DNA from: Erwinia sp. S63
GTDB lineage: Bacteria > Pseudomonadota > Gammaproteobacteria > Enterobacterales > Enterobacteriaceae
Reading direction: 5' to 3'
DNA: 64,000 nucleotides
Assembly: GCF_016625195.1 (NCBI RefSeq)
Contig: NZ_JACVUP010000003.1
Span: forward strand, 62,001-126,000
Made by a program: the position numbers and the translations under genes. The first letter of the stretch is position 1. Every line of letters begins with the position of its first letter. The notes beneath the pieces are model-generated. The model was not told the DNA's origin. It did not search any database and saw nothing but the letters and a program-made list of their open reading frames with translations. Shown here in pieces: positions 52,471 to 60,524 of this stretch.

Positions 52471-53142
52471 ATGAATACCTTAACTTCCGCACCCCTGGCA
52501 CCACTGCTTAATTACCTGTTTGAACTGGCCGACAATATGTCGCATCCCACCAACGAAGCCTTCCGCGTGATGTCCGATGAAGAGCAAAATCGTCTGCTGC
52601 AGAGCAAAACCGATTACCTCGAACTTTATGGTCACCTGAAAGATGTGCCGCTGGCGGTATCGCGTGAGACCGGAAAATTGCTGTATATGCTGGCGCGCAG
52701 CAGCAAGGCTCGTGCAGTGGTGGAGTTTGGCACCTCATTCGGGCTCTCGACGCTGCATCTGGCGGCCGCAGTGCGTGATAACGGCGGCGGAAAGATCATC
52801 ACCAGTGAGTTTGAGCCGGGAAAGGTGGCGCTGGCGCGCAATCATTTTGCCGATGCGGGCGTGAGTGATTTGATTGAAGTGCGCGTGGGTGACGCGCTGC
52901 ATACGTTGAGCCGCGACCTGCCTGCTGCCATCGATATGCTGGTGCTGGATGGCGCCAAGGCAATTTACCCTGAGATAATGGCGCTGGTTGAACCACATTT
53001 GCGCCCTGGTGCGCTGATCGTCGCCGATGATGCGGATTTCAGCCCCGAATATCTCGAACATGTGCACAGCGGGCGTGGCTATCTGTCGTTGCCCTTTAAC
53101 GATGGCGTTGAAGTGTCAATGTGGCTGGGACGTTCACAGTAA
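52471..53142 (+). CDS. Class I SAM-dependent O-methyltransferase
   Basis: About 223 residues. SAM-binding motif I VVEFGTSFGLSTLHLAAA, acidic loop IITSEFEPGKVALARNHF, motif II IDMLVLDGAKAIYPEIMALVEPHLRPGALIVADD. This fits the catechol-type or caffeoyl-CoA-type O-methyltransferase superfamily. GGAG lies 9 bases before the ATG. Divergent from the TetR gene, so it may be induced by the methyl-accepting aromatic compound. The acceptor is unknown. Confidence 0.87.
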   Translation: MNTLTSAPLAPLLNYLFELADNMSHPTNEAFRVMSDEEQNRLLQSKTDYLELYGHLKDVPLAVSRETGKLLYMLARSSKARAVVEFGTSFGLSTLHLAAAVRDNGGGKIITSEFEPGKVALARNHFADAGVSDLIEVRVGDALHTLSRDLPAAIDMLVLDGAKAIYPEIMALVEPHLRPGALIVADDADFSPEYLEHVHSGRGYLSLPFNDGVEVSMWLGRSQ

Positions 53143-53147
53143 TCAGT

Positions 53148-53169
53148 ACCCAGAGCCTGCGCTCTGGGT
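53148..53169. terminator. Stem-loop between methyltransferase and DksA paralogue genes
   Basis: ACCCAGAGC pairs with GCTCTGGGT around CTGC; a short TTTT follows on the plus strand. Convergent genes on both sides. Confidence 0.65.
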
Positions 53170-53174
53170 GGCTG

Positions 53175-53594
53175 TCATTTTCGGTACTGCGCTTCAACCC
53201 GCTCCTGCTTAATCTTCGCATCAATTGAGAGTTCCGCCGTGGGTCGCAGCAGCAAACGCGCCAGGCCTATCGGATCGCCCGTCTCACGACAATAGCCATA
53301 TTCACCATGATGAATACGCTGCATGGCGGCATCAATTTTTGGCAGCAGGCGGCTTTCGCGATCAATCTGACGAAACAATAAGCGTAACTCCTCTTCGCGG
53401 ATGGCTTTGTCCGCTTCATCTCCTTGCTGTTCACTGCGTTGCAGCTGCGTTTTCAGGTAGTCGATATGTTCGAGCAGTTCCTGACGCTCAAAACGTAATA
53501 AGCGCAAAAAATACTCACTTTGGTGAGGGTTCATATACTCTTCTGGCGGCATACTGAGAAGGTTTTGCTGCTCGGCTGCTGTGGGTTTGGTCAT
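53175..53594 (-). CDS. dksA2: DksA-like protein with degraded zinc finger (DksA2 type)
   Basis: 139 residues. The helical coiled coil (about 25-90) ends in the zinc-finger region YCRETGDPIG-LARLLLRPTAELSIDAK. In DksA four cysteines bind zinc; here only Cys102 remains, the others being Thr105, Ser123 and Ala126. This matches the zinc-independent DksA2 concept known from Pseudomonas, which substitutes for DksA when zinc is scarce. DksA family proteins bind RNA polymerase and tune rRNA and amino-acid promoters with ppGpp. A Zur-like box lies 27 bp before its start, shared with a divergent small gene. Confidence 0.87.
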   Translation of the reverse strand: MTKPTAAEQQNLLSMPPEEYMNPHQSEYFLRLLRFERQELLEHIDYLKTQLQRSEQQGDEADKAIREEELRLLFRQIDRESRLLPKIDAAMQRIHHGEYGYCRETGDPIGLARLLLRPTAELSIDAKIKQERVEAQYRK

Positions 53595-53620
53595 GTTGAA
53601 ATTCCTTAACAGCTTCGTGT

Positions 53621-53642
53621 TAATGTTATATCGTCACATTTC
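53621..53642. promoter_or_regulatory. Zur-like box between dksA2 and a small exported protein
   Basis: TAATGTTATATCGTCACATTTC. Half sites AATGTTA and TCACATT are inverted with one mismatch and separated by 5 bp, the spacing of known Zur boxes (AATGTTA-N5-TAACATT). Confidence 0.75.
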
Positions 53643-53666
53643 AAATTATTCATTGAGGTTGCTGCG

Positions 53667-53894
53667 ATGAAGACCACTGTTCCTCTGTTGCTTATCGCCA
53701 TAGCATCGGCTAAAGCAGGTGCCTTTCAGGCAAAGATTGATACGTTAAAACTGGCGCAAAAGCCGGATACTGCAGTGGCCAACGTCGATTTGACGCAGCC
53801 TCTGGCGACGGCAGAAGTGCATGCGGCGCTGTTAAAGCCCGTATCCGGCTGCCAGTGTCCGTTCTGTACGCAAATGCGCGCGTTAGCTGGCTAA
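53667..53894 (+). CDS. Small exported protein with a CxCxxC motif, likely zinc-starvation induced
   Basis: 75 residues. MKTTVPLLLIAIASAKAGA resembles a short Sec signal. Near the C-terminus, Cys62, Cys64 and Cys67 form CQCPFC, followed by TQMRALAG. The gene has a GAGG ribosome site and starts 24 bp past a Zur-like box, suggesting periplasmic metal binding. It ends 1 bp from the convergent COG0523 gene. I know no assigned family. The frame could be incidental, but signal, box and Cys motif argue for a real gene. Confidence 0.6.
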   Translation: MKTTVPLLLIAIASAKAGAFQAKIDTLKLAQKPDTAVANVDLTQPLATAEVHAALLKPVSGCQCPFCTQMRALAG

Positions 53895-53895
53895 T

Positions 53896-55086
53896 TCAGG
53901 CCGATACACGCGCCACGCGCTGCGGCCAGGGATCGGCAAATTCACCGCCGCTTTGCCACCATGCAATCTCCTCTTCGTTGAGAAAGCAGCGTTTCAGGGC
54001 GGCGCTGAAAGCTTTCACTTCATCCGGCTCACCAATCACCGTTAAACTGCAGCGCCGATCGCCAAATCGCCACGGCATTTTTGCCACTGCCTGTTCGACC
54101 GCCGCACGCTCCTCGGCCGTCAGCGGACTATCACGATGATTCAGAATTCCCGCTTTCCAGTAACTGATAAATTCCAGACTGATGCTGCCGGTGGCCTGAT
54201 TCCACAACAGCGCTAAATCATCGCGCGTCGGCAACCAGAAAAAGCCTTTACTGCGATAGATGCCCGCGCCCATAAAGTGGTGGCAGGTATCCCACAATCG
54301 CTGCGGATGGAATGGACGATCGTCGTGAATCACTTCGGAAGTCATTTGCCACGCACCGGGTTCAATGGCATCCACCTCATCCGCTAATTCTTCAATTAAC
54401 TGCGCGACCCGCCCGAAATCGTAGGACGGCATCGCCATGAGTTCACTCAGAGAAAGGTTTCCCCGCGATACCGCCATCACTGCCACATAGGGATTGAGCG
54501 GATGAATGGCCTGGGCAATGCGGGTAATGCTGGAAGACGGCAACCGATCATTTTTGGTGAGCAGCAGATGGCTGCAAAACATGATTTGTTCTGCCAGCAG
54601 ATTCTCGATGCGCCGCTCGTGACGTGTCAGATTGGCCTGCAAACGAGGAATCAGCGCCACGCCCTGCTGGTAATCGTCATTCAGCATCACGCTGTCGACC
54701 AGTGATAAGAATCCTTTGAGTTGCACCTCGGCATGGTCGCGGAAATAACGCACCAGCGGTAACGGATGGCTGCTACCAGAGGTTTCCAGCAGGATCAAAT
54801 CAGGACGCTTTGTCTTGAGTAGTGGCGTCAGCGCCGCATGCAGCTTCTCAATACCACTTCGGCTGCTGATGCTGTCGGCCGAGAGTGTAATGAAATTGTG
54901 TTTACTGGCGTTGACGATTTCAGTGTTGGCAATCAGCACGCCATCGACGTCCAGTTCGCTCATATCATTGACGATGACGCAGACCGCGAGTTGCTGTTTG
55001 TGCGCCTGAACCAACAGACTTTTTAAAAGCGTTGTTTTACCTGCACCAAGAAAACCGTTGAGAATGGTGAGGGGGATTTTTTGCAT
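53896..55086 (-). CDS. COG0523 (CobW/YjiA) GTPase with CXCC changed to SISS
   Basis: About 396 residues. P-loop [10 protein letters not shown] (residues 11-20), Mg-binding and switch regions (VNDMSELDVDG), a NKXD-type ending (LLTKNDRLP) and a CobW C-terminal domain (SKGFFWLPTRDDLALLWNQ). The metal-binding CXCC of this family, present as CICC in the neighbouring ZigA, reads SISS here (residues 72-75). Zinc transfer through this site should be impossible, so the protein may be a zinc-free paralogue or have another role. ATG at 55086 has AGAGGT upstream. Probably cotranscribed with zigA under a Zur box. Confidence 0.85.
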   Translation of the reverse strand: MQKIPLTILNGFLGAGKTTLLKSLLVQAHKQQLAVCVIVNDMSELDVDGVLIANTEIVNASKHNFITLSADSISSRSGIEKLHAALTPLLKTKRPDLILLETSGSSHPLPLVRYFRDHAEVQLKGFLSLVDSVMLNDDYQQGVALIPRLQANLTRHERRIENLLAEQIMFCSHLLLTKNDRLPSSSITRIAQAIHPLNPYVAVMAVSRGNLSLSELMAMPSYDFGRVAQLIEELADEVDAIEPGAWQMTSEVIHDDRPFHPQRLWDTCHHFMGAGIYRSKGFFWLPTRDDLALLWNQATGSISLEFISYWKAGILNHRDSPLTAEERAAVEQAVAKMPWRFGDRRCSLTVIGEPDEVKAFSAALKRCFLNEEEIAWWQSGGEFADPWPQRVARVSA

Positions 55087-55273
55087 CGTGACCTCTTGCT
55101 GCCGCACTTTGCGGCGTAGGTTTGCCATCCATGGCGTCATGCCGTTCCGTTAAACCAGGGTTCTGCCAAAGTACCCGCCAGGGAACTGCGCTTCGCTCAG
55201 GCAGAAATGTGTTGCAAGGCGCTCAGTTCATTGCACCGTCAACGATCTGCCTGGTTCCTCGCGTTCATCTTCA
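55087..55273. other. Gap between zigA and the second COG0523 gene, with a possible gene remnant
   Basis: 187 bp. On the minus strand a short frame ends AGTLAEPWFNGTA*, similar to the ZigA C-terminus (DPFEPWFH); a 12-base identical stretch (GAACCCTGGTTT) is shared with the zigA 3' end. It may be the relic of a lost duplicate copy. No intact gene. Confidence 0.4.
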
Positions 55274-56485
55274 TCAGTGAAACCAGGGTTCAAACGGGTC
55301 CGGATATTCGGCCCAGTTTTCCGGGCCCTGCGCCATCTCTTCATCAGTCAGCAGCGCATGTTCCAGCTGGCTGCGCAGACGGGCTTCATCCATCTCAATA
55401 CCAATAAACACGATTTCCTGACGCGCATCGCCAGTGCCTTCGACCCAGTTCTGCATGATGTATTCCAGCGTCTCGGGATCTTCCGGCCAGCGCTCTTTCG
55501 GCGCGCTTGCCCACCACATGCCTGCTAAGCCCTGACGCGTCACGCCACCGGCCTGTGACCAGGAACCGGCATAATGAGGACGACTGGCGAGCCAGAAGAA
55601 GCCTTTAGACCGCACCACGCCCTTGAGATCACCTTCAATGACGCTGGCGAAGCGGGTGGGATGGAAAGGACGGCGCGCGCGGAACACAAAATTGCGAATG
55701 CCATACTCTTCAGTTTCTGGCGTATGTGAACCACGCAGTTCTTGCAACCAGCCGGGGGCTTGTGAGGCCGCATCAAAATCAAATAACCCGGTATTCAGCA
55801 CTTCATTCAGTGCAACCTTGCCAAACTCCGAGGTCACCACACGTGCGCGCGGGTTGAGGGAATGCAGTATCGCCAGCAAGCGGGCTTTTTCCGCTTCATC
55901 AATCAGATCGGTTTTGTTCAAAACCAGCACGTCGCAGAACTCAATCTGATCCACCAGCAGATCCACCACCGTGCGTTCATCTTCTTCACCCAGCGATTCA
56001 CCGCGGGATTTGATGCTCTCGTTGGATTCGTAATCGCGCAGGAAATTGAAGCCGTCCACGACGGTCACCATGGTGTCCAGCGCAGCGACTTCCGATAAAC
56101 TCTGTCCGTCTTCATCGGCAAAGGTAAAGGTTTCCGCCACCGGAAGCGGCTCGGAAATACCGGTAGATTCGATCACCAGGTTGTCGAAACGGCCATCTTT
56201 TGCGAGGCGATCGACCTCCAGCAGCAGATCTTCACGCAGCGTGCAGCAGATGCAGCCGTTACTCATCTCGACTAACTTCTCATCGGTGCGCGACAGCTCC
56301 GCCCCGCCCTCACGCACCAGGGCAGCGTCGATATTCACTTCTGACATATCATTGACGATCACCGCCACGCGGCGACCTTCACGATTGTTGAGAATATGGT
56401 TAAGCAGCGTGGTTTTGCCCGCGCCGAGAAAGCCGGAGAGGACAGTAACCGGCAACTTTTTAAAATTCGGGGATAATGATGACAT
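55274..56485 (-). CDS. zigA: ZigA-type COG0523 GTPase (zinc metallochaperone)
   Basis: About 403 residues. P-loop [12 protein letters not shown] (18-28), CXCC metal motif as [11 protein letters not shown] (Cys78, Cys80, Cys81), GTP-binding NKTD in [11 protein letters not shown], and the CobW C-terminal domain with the His-rich end [14 protein letters not shown]. GTPases of this group deliver or sense zinc under starvation. GGAG lies 5-8 bases before the ATG at 56485. A 24-bp palindromic Zur-like box is 59 bp upstream, so it is first in a zinc-starvation operon with the second COG0523 gene. Confidence 0.9.
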   Translation of the reverse strand: MSSLSPNFKKLPVTVLSGFLGAGKTTLLNHILNNREGRRVAVIVNDMSEVNIDAALVREGGAELSRTDEKLVEMSNGCICCTLREDLLLEVDRLAKDGRFDNLVIESTGISEPLPVAETFTFADEDGQSLSEVAALDTMVTVVDGFNFLRDYESNESIKSRGESLGEEDERTVVDLLVDQIEFCDVLVLNKTDLIDEAEKARLLAILHSLNPRARVVTSEFGKVALNEVLNTGLFDFDAASQAPGWLQELRGSHTPETEEYGIRNFVFRARRPFHPTRFASVIEGDLKGVVRSKGFFWLASRPHYAGSWSQAGGVTRQGLAGMWWASAPKERWPEDPETLEYIMQNWVEGTGDARQEIVFIGIEMDEARLRSQLEHALLTDEEMAQGPENWAEYPDPFEPWFH

Positions 56486-56543
56486 TGCAACTCCTTCAAC
56501 ATGACAAGTGCAGGTGCGGTGACATGCCACACCCAACGTTATA

Positions 56544-56567
56544 ATTGATATGTTATAACATAACAAT
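56544..56567. promoter_or_regulatory. Zur box upstream of zigA
   Basis: ATTGATATGTTA next to TAACATAACAAT: 11 of 12 positions are inverted complements, with the perfect core TGTTATAACA. It closely resembles enterobacterial Zur sites. Confidence 0.85.
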
Positions 56568-56608
56568 TACGATTGTCATTGCGTCGAAGAAAGTTTGTTG
56601 TTTAAGGC

Positions 56609-56631
56609 AAAAAACGGGCCGTTTCGGCCCG
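56609..56631 (-). terminator. Rho-independent terminator of the iron-type binding protein gene
   Basis: CGGGCCG pairs with CGGCCCG around TTT; the minus strand continues with TTTTTTG. It lies 10 bp beyond the stop. Confidence 0.85.
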
Positions 56632-56641
56632 CTATAAAGCA

Positions 56642-57748
56642 TTATTTGTTATCGGGATAGCTTAGATCGATCGCTTCATCCGGTAACTTAGTGAATTTTT
56701 TCACGATAGTGCGGAAGTCGGCGTTAGGCGTCAAATCGGCAAACTGTTGCGGATAAAGGTCTTTTGCCAAAATTTCCATCCCCACGATGTTGTAAGGGTG
56801 GTTATAGAAATGATGGTACACGCCATAAACACGGCCATTTTTCACCGGCTCGATCTGTGCCAAACCGGTACGTTTCAACAGTGTCTGGAAAGTGGCATTC
56901 ACCTCTTTCGGCTGCACGCCGTAGCCGAATGGCAGCACGTTGGTGTTAGGACGCTTTGAACCGGTCATGATGTAAACGTCCGGTTTCATGGCAATAATTT
57001 TTTCCAGCGCGATAAAGCCCACGTTGCCCGGCAACAGCTCGGAACCAATATTCTTACCGCCTACGGCTTCGACTAATCCGCCCCAGCCATTGTGACTGTG
57101 AGTGAAGCAGCAGTTATCGCTGTTACCGGCAATCGGCTCGATAAACACAGTCGGTTTGTTCTTCACCTCAGCGACGCCTTTGGTGATGCGATCAAATCTC
57201 TGCTGATAGAAATCGGTATAGGCCTTAGCCTGGCTCTCACGGTTCAACACTTTGCCCAACAGCGTGACGCTGGGTGCCGTGTTTTGCGCGGGGTGCAGTT
57301 CATAATCCACAAACACCACGGGAATATGCAGATTATTCAGCGTACTCAATACACCTGACTGTTGCAGCGCCGGTTTCGCGCGCAGTTGGGCAATCATCAT
57401 GTCGGGCTTTTGCGCCAGTACGCTTTCTAAATTGACCTGGCCCTGGTCGCTGAAGCCCATATCGACAATTTTGGTCGCTTCCGGCCATTTGCCTTTCAGC
57501 AGATCCCAGGTTTGGGTGTCTTGTTTCTTCGGCAGGTTATTCCACGCCACCACACGCTTGAACGGGTCATCACGATCCAGCAGCGCCAGCGTCAAAATAT
57601 CGCGGCCATCCTGCAGGATGATGTGTTGCGGTTCTTTAGTGATGGTTTGCGTGTTGCCGTCCATATCTGTGACGGTTAACGGGTAAGTGGTAGCCGAAGC
57701 CGCCGTGGAAGCCAGTAATCCCATTGCCAGTAGCAGGCGCGTTTTCAT
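56642..57748 (-). CDS. ABC transporter binding protein of the iron-siderophore/heme/cobalamin class (PF01497)
   Basis: 368 residues with a Sec signal ending STAASATTY. The two-lobe, single-helix-hinge architecture is indicated by PLTVTDMDGNTQTITKEPQHII near the start and ALEKIIAMKPDVYIMTG and LTPNADFRTIVKKF later. VFVDYELHPAQNTAPSVTLLGKVL is typical of FepB/FecB-type proteins. A Fur-like box lies just upstream, so expression should rise under iron limitation. No permease or ATPase genes are adjacent. Ligand unknown. Confidence 0.85.
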   Translation of the reverse strand: MKTRLLLAMGLLASTAASATTYPLTVTDMDGNTQTITKEPQHIILQDGRDILTLALLDRDDPFKRVVAWNNLPKKQDTQTWDLLKGKWPEATKIVDMGFSDQGQVNLESVLAQKPDMMIAQLRAKPALQQSGVLSTLNNLHIPVVFVDYELHPAQNTAPSVTLLGKVLNRESQAKAYTDFYQQRFDRITKGVAEVKNKPTVFIEPIAGNSDNCCFTHSHNGWGGLVEAVGGKNIGSELLPGNVGFIALEKIIAMKPDVYIMTGSKRPNTNVLPFGYGVQPKEVNATFQTLLKRTGLAQIEPVKNGRVYGVYHHFYNHPYNIVGMEILAKDLYPQQFADLTPNADFRTIVKKFTKLPDEAIDLSYPDNK

Positions 57749-57767
57749 CCTAAAACTCCGTGGTAAA

Positions 57768-57786
57768 AAGAATAGTTATTATTATC
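57768..57786. promoter_or_regulatory. Fur-like box
   Basis: On the minus strand the 19-mer GATAATAATAACTATTCTT matches the classical Fur consensus at 14 of 19 positions. It lies 20 bp upstream of the binding-protein start. Confidence 0.7.
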
Positions 57787-57872
57787 AATTACCTTAACAC
57801 AACCTTAAGGGCCGAAAATAAACGCCAGGACAATGGGTTGTAACCGAGTATTAATGCTGAGTGATAAAGGTT

Positions 57873-57927
57873 GGATGGCGGATGGCGGATGGCGGATGGC
57901 GGATGGCGGATGGCGGATGGCGGATGG
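57873..57927. repeat. 7-bp minisatellite (GGATGGC)n
   Basis: Seven full copies plus six further bases of an eighth (GGATGG). It sits between the Fur-controlled gene and the end of the IclR gene, outside both coding regions. Because the unit is a heptamer, copy-number change would shift spacing or any frame running through it. Confidence 0.93.
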
Positions 57928-57980
57928 ATTATCCGTTCCCTGCAGGCAGCCCGCAAGCCGCCGCAGCAGGGAAATGCGCG

Positions 57981-58736
57981 TCAGGTGAAATCGGACAGCT
58001 TCTGCCCGGAAGTAATCAACTCCTGTAACAGCATCTGCCGACGTTCTTGCGACGTATCACGGCTGACCATAAAGCAGATCGCCGCCACCGCCTGGCCGCT
58101 GCGTGAACGAATCGGTGCCGCCATACAGCAGGTAAAGCTTTCAGAAAGCCCCTCCGTCATGCAATAGCCCAGTTTACCGGCATGATGGATTTCATCGAGA
58201 AACGCCTGTTTATCGAGAATCTGCCCGCTGGCCAGACGGTAATCTTCTTCTGGAATCAAATCGAGGATCGCGCTATCAGACCAGTTACTCAGCAGTAAAC
58301 GCCCGGTAGCGGTCCAGGTGATGGGCACGCGTACGCCGATATCTGAGGTGATCTTGAAGGGGTGCGCGTTGCTGCTCTCGGACAGCACCACCGTGTACTT
58401 GTTGCCTTCCAGCATACAAAGCTGCACGGTTTCGCCATGGCGCGCCACAATCTCGACCATCAGCTGATGCGCGCGCCGGATCAGATCGTTGTGCGCCATG
58501 TAATCCGCACCGTAATAGTGCATCTCGCGACCGAAAAACACCGCACCATCTGCATCTAATTCCACCAGCCCGGCTTCACTGAGCAGACTGACCAACTCAT
58601 AAACGCTGGATCGGGGTGCGCCAGTGGCATCGATCAAATCGCGCATCGCCATCGGCTGGCGGGCAATATGCAACTGACGAAAAATATCAATAACCCGGTC
58701 AACACCGCGCGCCCGTGACGGTTTTTCATCCGGCAT
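57981..58736 (-). CDS. IclR-family transcriptional regulator
   Basis: About 251 residues. N-terminal winged helix-turn-helix (IARQPMAMRDLIDATGAPRSSVYELVSLLSEAGLVE), then the IclR effector domain with DIGVRVPITWTATGRLLLS, GYCMTEGLSESFTCCMAAPI and VAAICFMVS. ATG at 58736 with GGGAG upstream; upstream in-frame codons to 58820 look non-coding. Divergent from the RidA/ABC/deaminase operon, which it probably regulates. Confidence 0.9.
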   Translation of the reverse strand: MPDEKPSRARGVDRVIDIFRQLHIARQPMAMRDLIDATGAPRSSVYELVSLLSEAGLVELDADGAVFFGREMHYYGADYMAHNDLIRRAHQLMVEIVARHGETVQLCMLEGNKYTVVLSESSNAHPFKITSDIGVRVPITWTATGRLLLSNWSDSAILDLIPEEDYRLASGQILDKQAFLDEIHHAGKLGYCMTEGLSESFTCCMAAPIRSRSGQAVAAICFMVSRDTSQERRQMLLQELITSGQKLSDFT

Positions 58737-59117
58737 ACGCTCACTCCCCTGTTGCATTGGTGCGATTGGAATACATGAAAAAAGAAAAGCATCATACACC
58801 CCAACGCAACAATTACCCATCCCCGTAAAAATAAAAATTAGTCACTGACGTTATATTATGGCGATCTATTTTGGGGCCTCATTTTGGCGCAACGATTTTT
58901 CGCTGACATTAAAAATGTTCGACGAAGGTCACATTCTTATTAAACGAACACTCCGCAATAAATTTATTTTGCGATCCCGACTACATCACAAAAAATTAAA
59001 TAGCCGATCACATATTGCAAAAGCAAATCCACTGTGCAAATCTTGCCCTATCCGGTATTGCAGATTCAAGTCTAGTATATCGGACAGACAAACAACTCCA
59101 GAAATGAGGCAATTTGC
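58737..59117. other. Divergent control region of the IclR and RidA operons
   Basis: About 380 bp, A+T-rich, no convincing gene. An imperfect palindrome at 58899-58926 (TTCGCTGACATT with AATGTTCGACGAA) is a candidate IclR site. A promoter for the RidA operon should lie near 59060-59100 but is not certain. Confidence 0.5.
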
Positions 59118-59510
59118 ATGACGATAAAACGTTATGGCATTGAAGGCGGGACCGGCACTGGCGGGCAAATGTTGCCCTTCGCCCGTGCGGTAGAGGCCGA
59201 TGGCTGGCTGTATATCTCAGGCCAGACGCCGATGCGCGATGGTGAAGTGGTGGAAGGCGGTATCATTGAACAGACGCAGTTAGCCTTCGACAACTGTCTG
59301 ACGATCATGCGCGAGGCGGGTTATCGCGTGGAAGATGTGGTACACGTCACGGCGGTGTTGACCGACGCACGCTACTTCAGTTCCTTTAATAAAGTATTCA
59401 GTGAGATATTCAGTGGAAATCCACCGGCACGTATTTGTAGCGTGCAGGATTTAGTGGTCGACTGCAAAGTGGAAGTGGATATGAAATGCTTCCGCGCCGA
59501 TCGTAAATAA
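59118..59510 (+). CDS. RidA/YjgF-family enamine/imine deaminase
   Basis: 130 residues, trimeric RidA fold. It has WLYISGQTPMRDGEVV, the family Q-T-A/P region, QLAFDNCLTIMREAGYRVEDVVHVTAVLTD and the active-site Arg in PPARICSVQDLVVDCKVEVDM. RidA proteins hydrolyse reactive enamines such as 2-aminoacrylate made by PLP-dependent dehydratases. A PLP-dependent deaminase is encoded at the end of the same operon, a good functional fit. A large stem-loop (59524-59573) follows before the binding-protein gene. Confidence 0.9.
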   Translation: MTIKRYGIEGGTGTGGQMLPFARAVEADGWLYISGQTPMRDGEVVEGGIIEQTQLAFDNCLTIMREAGYRVEDVVHVTAVLTDARYFSSFNKVFSEIFSGNPPARICSVQDLVVDCKVEVDMKCFRADRK

Positions 59511-59523
59511 TTATTACGATTAA

Positions 59524-59573
59524 AACAGGCTGACGAATTTTTAATTTCTTCGCCCACACCAGGACAGCCTGTT
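59524..59573. promoter_or_regulatory. Stem-loop between RidA and binding-protein genes
   Basis: AACAGGCTG pairs exactly with CAGCCTGTT around about 32 nt. No T-tract follows, so it may be a processing or attenuation structure that raises binding-protein expression relative to RidA. Confidence 0.45.
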
Positions 59574-59649
59574 ATTAATTGATGCTTTTCATTTTGCTGT
59601 GAAATATCGGTATTACGCCGACTCATAACCATTTTATAGAGAGCATAAA

Positions 59650-60474
59650 ATGAACACAACATCGCTTAAATTCGGCGCCGCTGCGCTGGCGTTACTGGTT
59701 TTAGCTGGCTGCACACCCACTGAAGAAAAAAAAGAGGCTGGCGCCGCACCGCAATCGGCCCTGCAGAACGTACTGCAACGCGGCACGCTGCGTGTCGGTG
59801 ACTGCCTGAGCTTTGCCCCCTTTGGTTTTTACGACAAAGACGGCAACCCGGATGGTTATGACGTTGATTTGGCAAAAGCACTGGCCAAAGAGATGGGCGT
59901 GAAGCTGGAGATGGTGAATACCACCAGCGCCAACCGTATTCCTAACCTGCAAACCAACAAAGTCGATGTGGTGTTCTGTAACTTCACCCGCAATCTGGAA
60001 CGCGCCAAAGAGATCGGCTTCACCAACCCGTATGTGGTGGCCAGTGAAGCGATGCTGGTGCGCAAGAACAGCGGTATACAATCTGCCCATGATATGGCAG
60101 GCAAAACCATCGCCACGGTGAAAGGCTCTACCAACGGTGATGAAGTGCGCAATCTCGGCATTGACGTGAAAATCCAGGAATACGATTCATCACAAGCCGC
60201 GATCCTCGCCGTGAAACAGGGTCAGGCCGATGCGATGATCGAGGATAACAACTTCCTAGCCTATCAGGCCAAGCTGGACCCAACGCTGACTGTGACCAAC
60301 GAAGCGCTGGTTCCGCTGGAATATAACGCCTTCGGTGTGAAACAGGGCGATCAGGTGTGGACCAACTATCTGAATGAATTCCTGTTTGAAATCAACGCTT
60401 CTGGTGAAAACGCCCAGCTGTACCAGAAATGGTTCGGCAGTAAGCCGCGTTATCCGCTCAACCCGCAATTTTGA
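59650..60474 (+). CDS. Amino-acid ABC transporter binding lipoprotein (family 3)
   Basis: 274 residues. A lipoprotein signal with lipobox LVLAGC (Cys about residue 21) anchors it to the membrane. The mature protein has LRVGDCLSFAPFGFYDKDGNPDGYDVDLAKALAKEMG, the family 3 pattern, VDVVFCNFTRNLERAKEIGFTNPY and GKTIATVKGSTNGDEV. It presents polar amino acids to the permeases encoded downstream. With the deaminase in the operon, a D- or hydroxy-amino acid is a plausible ligand. Confidence 0.92.
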   Translation: MNTTSLKFGAAALALLVLAGCTPTEEKKEAGAAPQSALQNVLQRGTLRVGDCLSFAPFGFYDKDGNPDGYDVDLAKALAKEMGVKLEMVNTTSANRIPNLQTNKVDVVFCNFTRNLERAKEIGFTNPYVVASEAMLVRKNSGIQSAHDMAGKTIATVKGSTNGDEVRNLGIDVKIQEYDSSQAAILAVKQGQADAMIEDNNFLAYQAKLDPTLTVTNEALVPLEYNAFGVKQGDQVWTNYLNEFLFEINASGENAQLYQKWFGSKPRYPLNPQF

Positions 60475-60524
60475 TTGATCAGCGGCGCGGCAATATTTGT
60501 CGCGCCGTTTGAAGGAGTCAAACT

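Noticed and set aside
57871..58167. 98-codon frame translating the heptamer repeat
   Set aside because: It is antisense to the end of the IclR gene and its first part is just the repeat; no sign of a real protein.
58858..59121. 87-codon plus-strand frame in the IclR-RidA gap
   Set aside because: Basic, low-complexity composition typical of AT-rich non-coding DNA, no ribosome site, and it runs into the RidA start in another frame.
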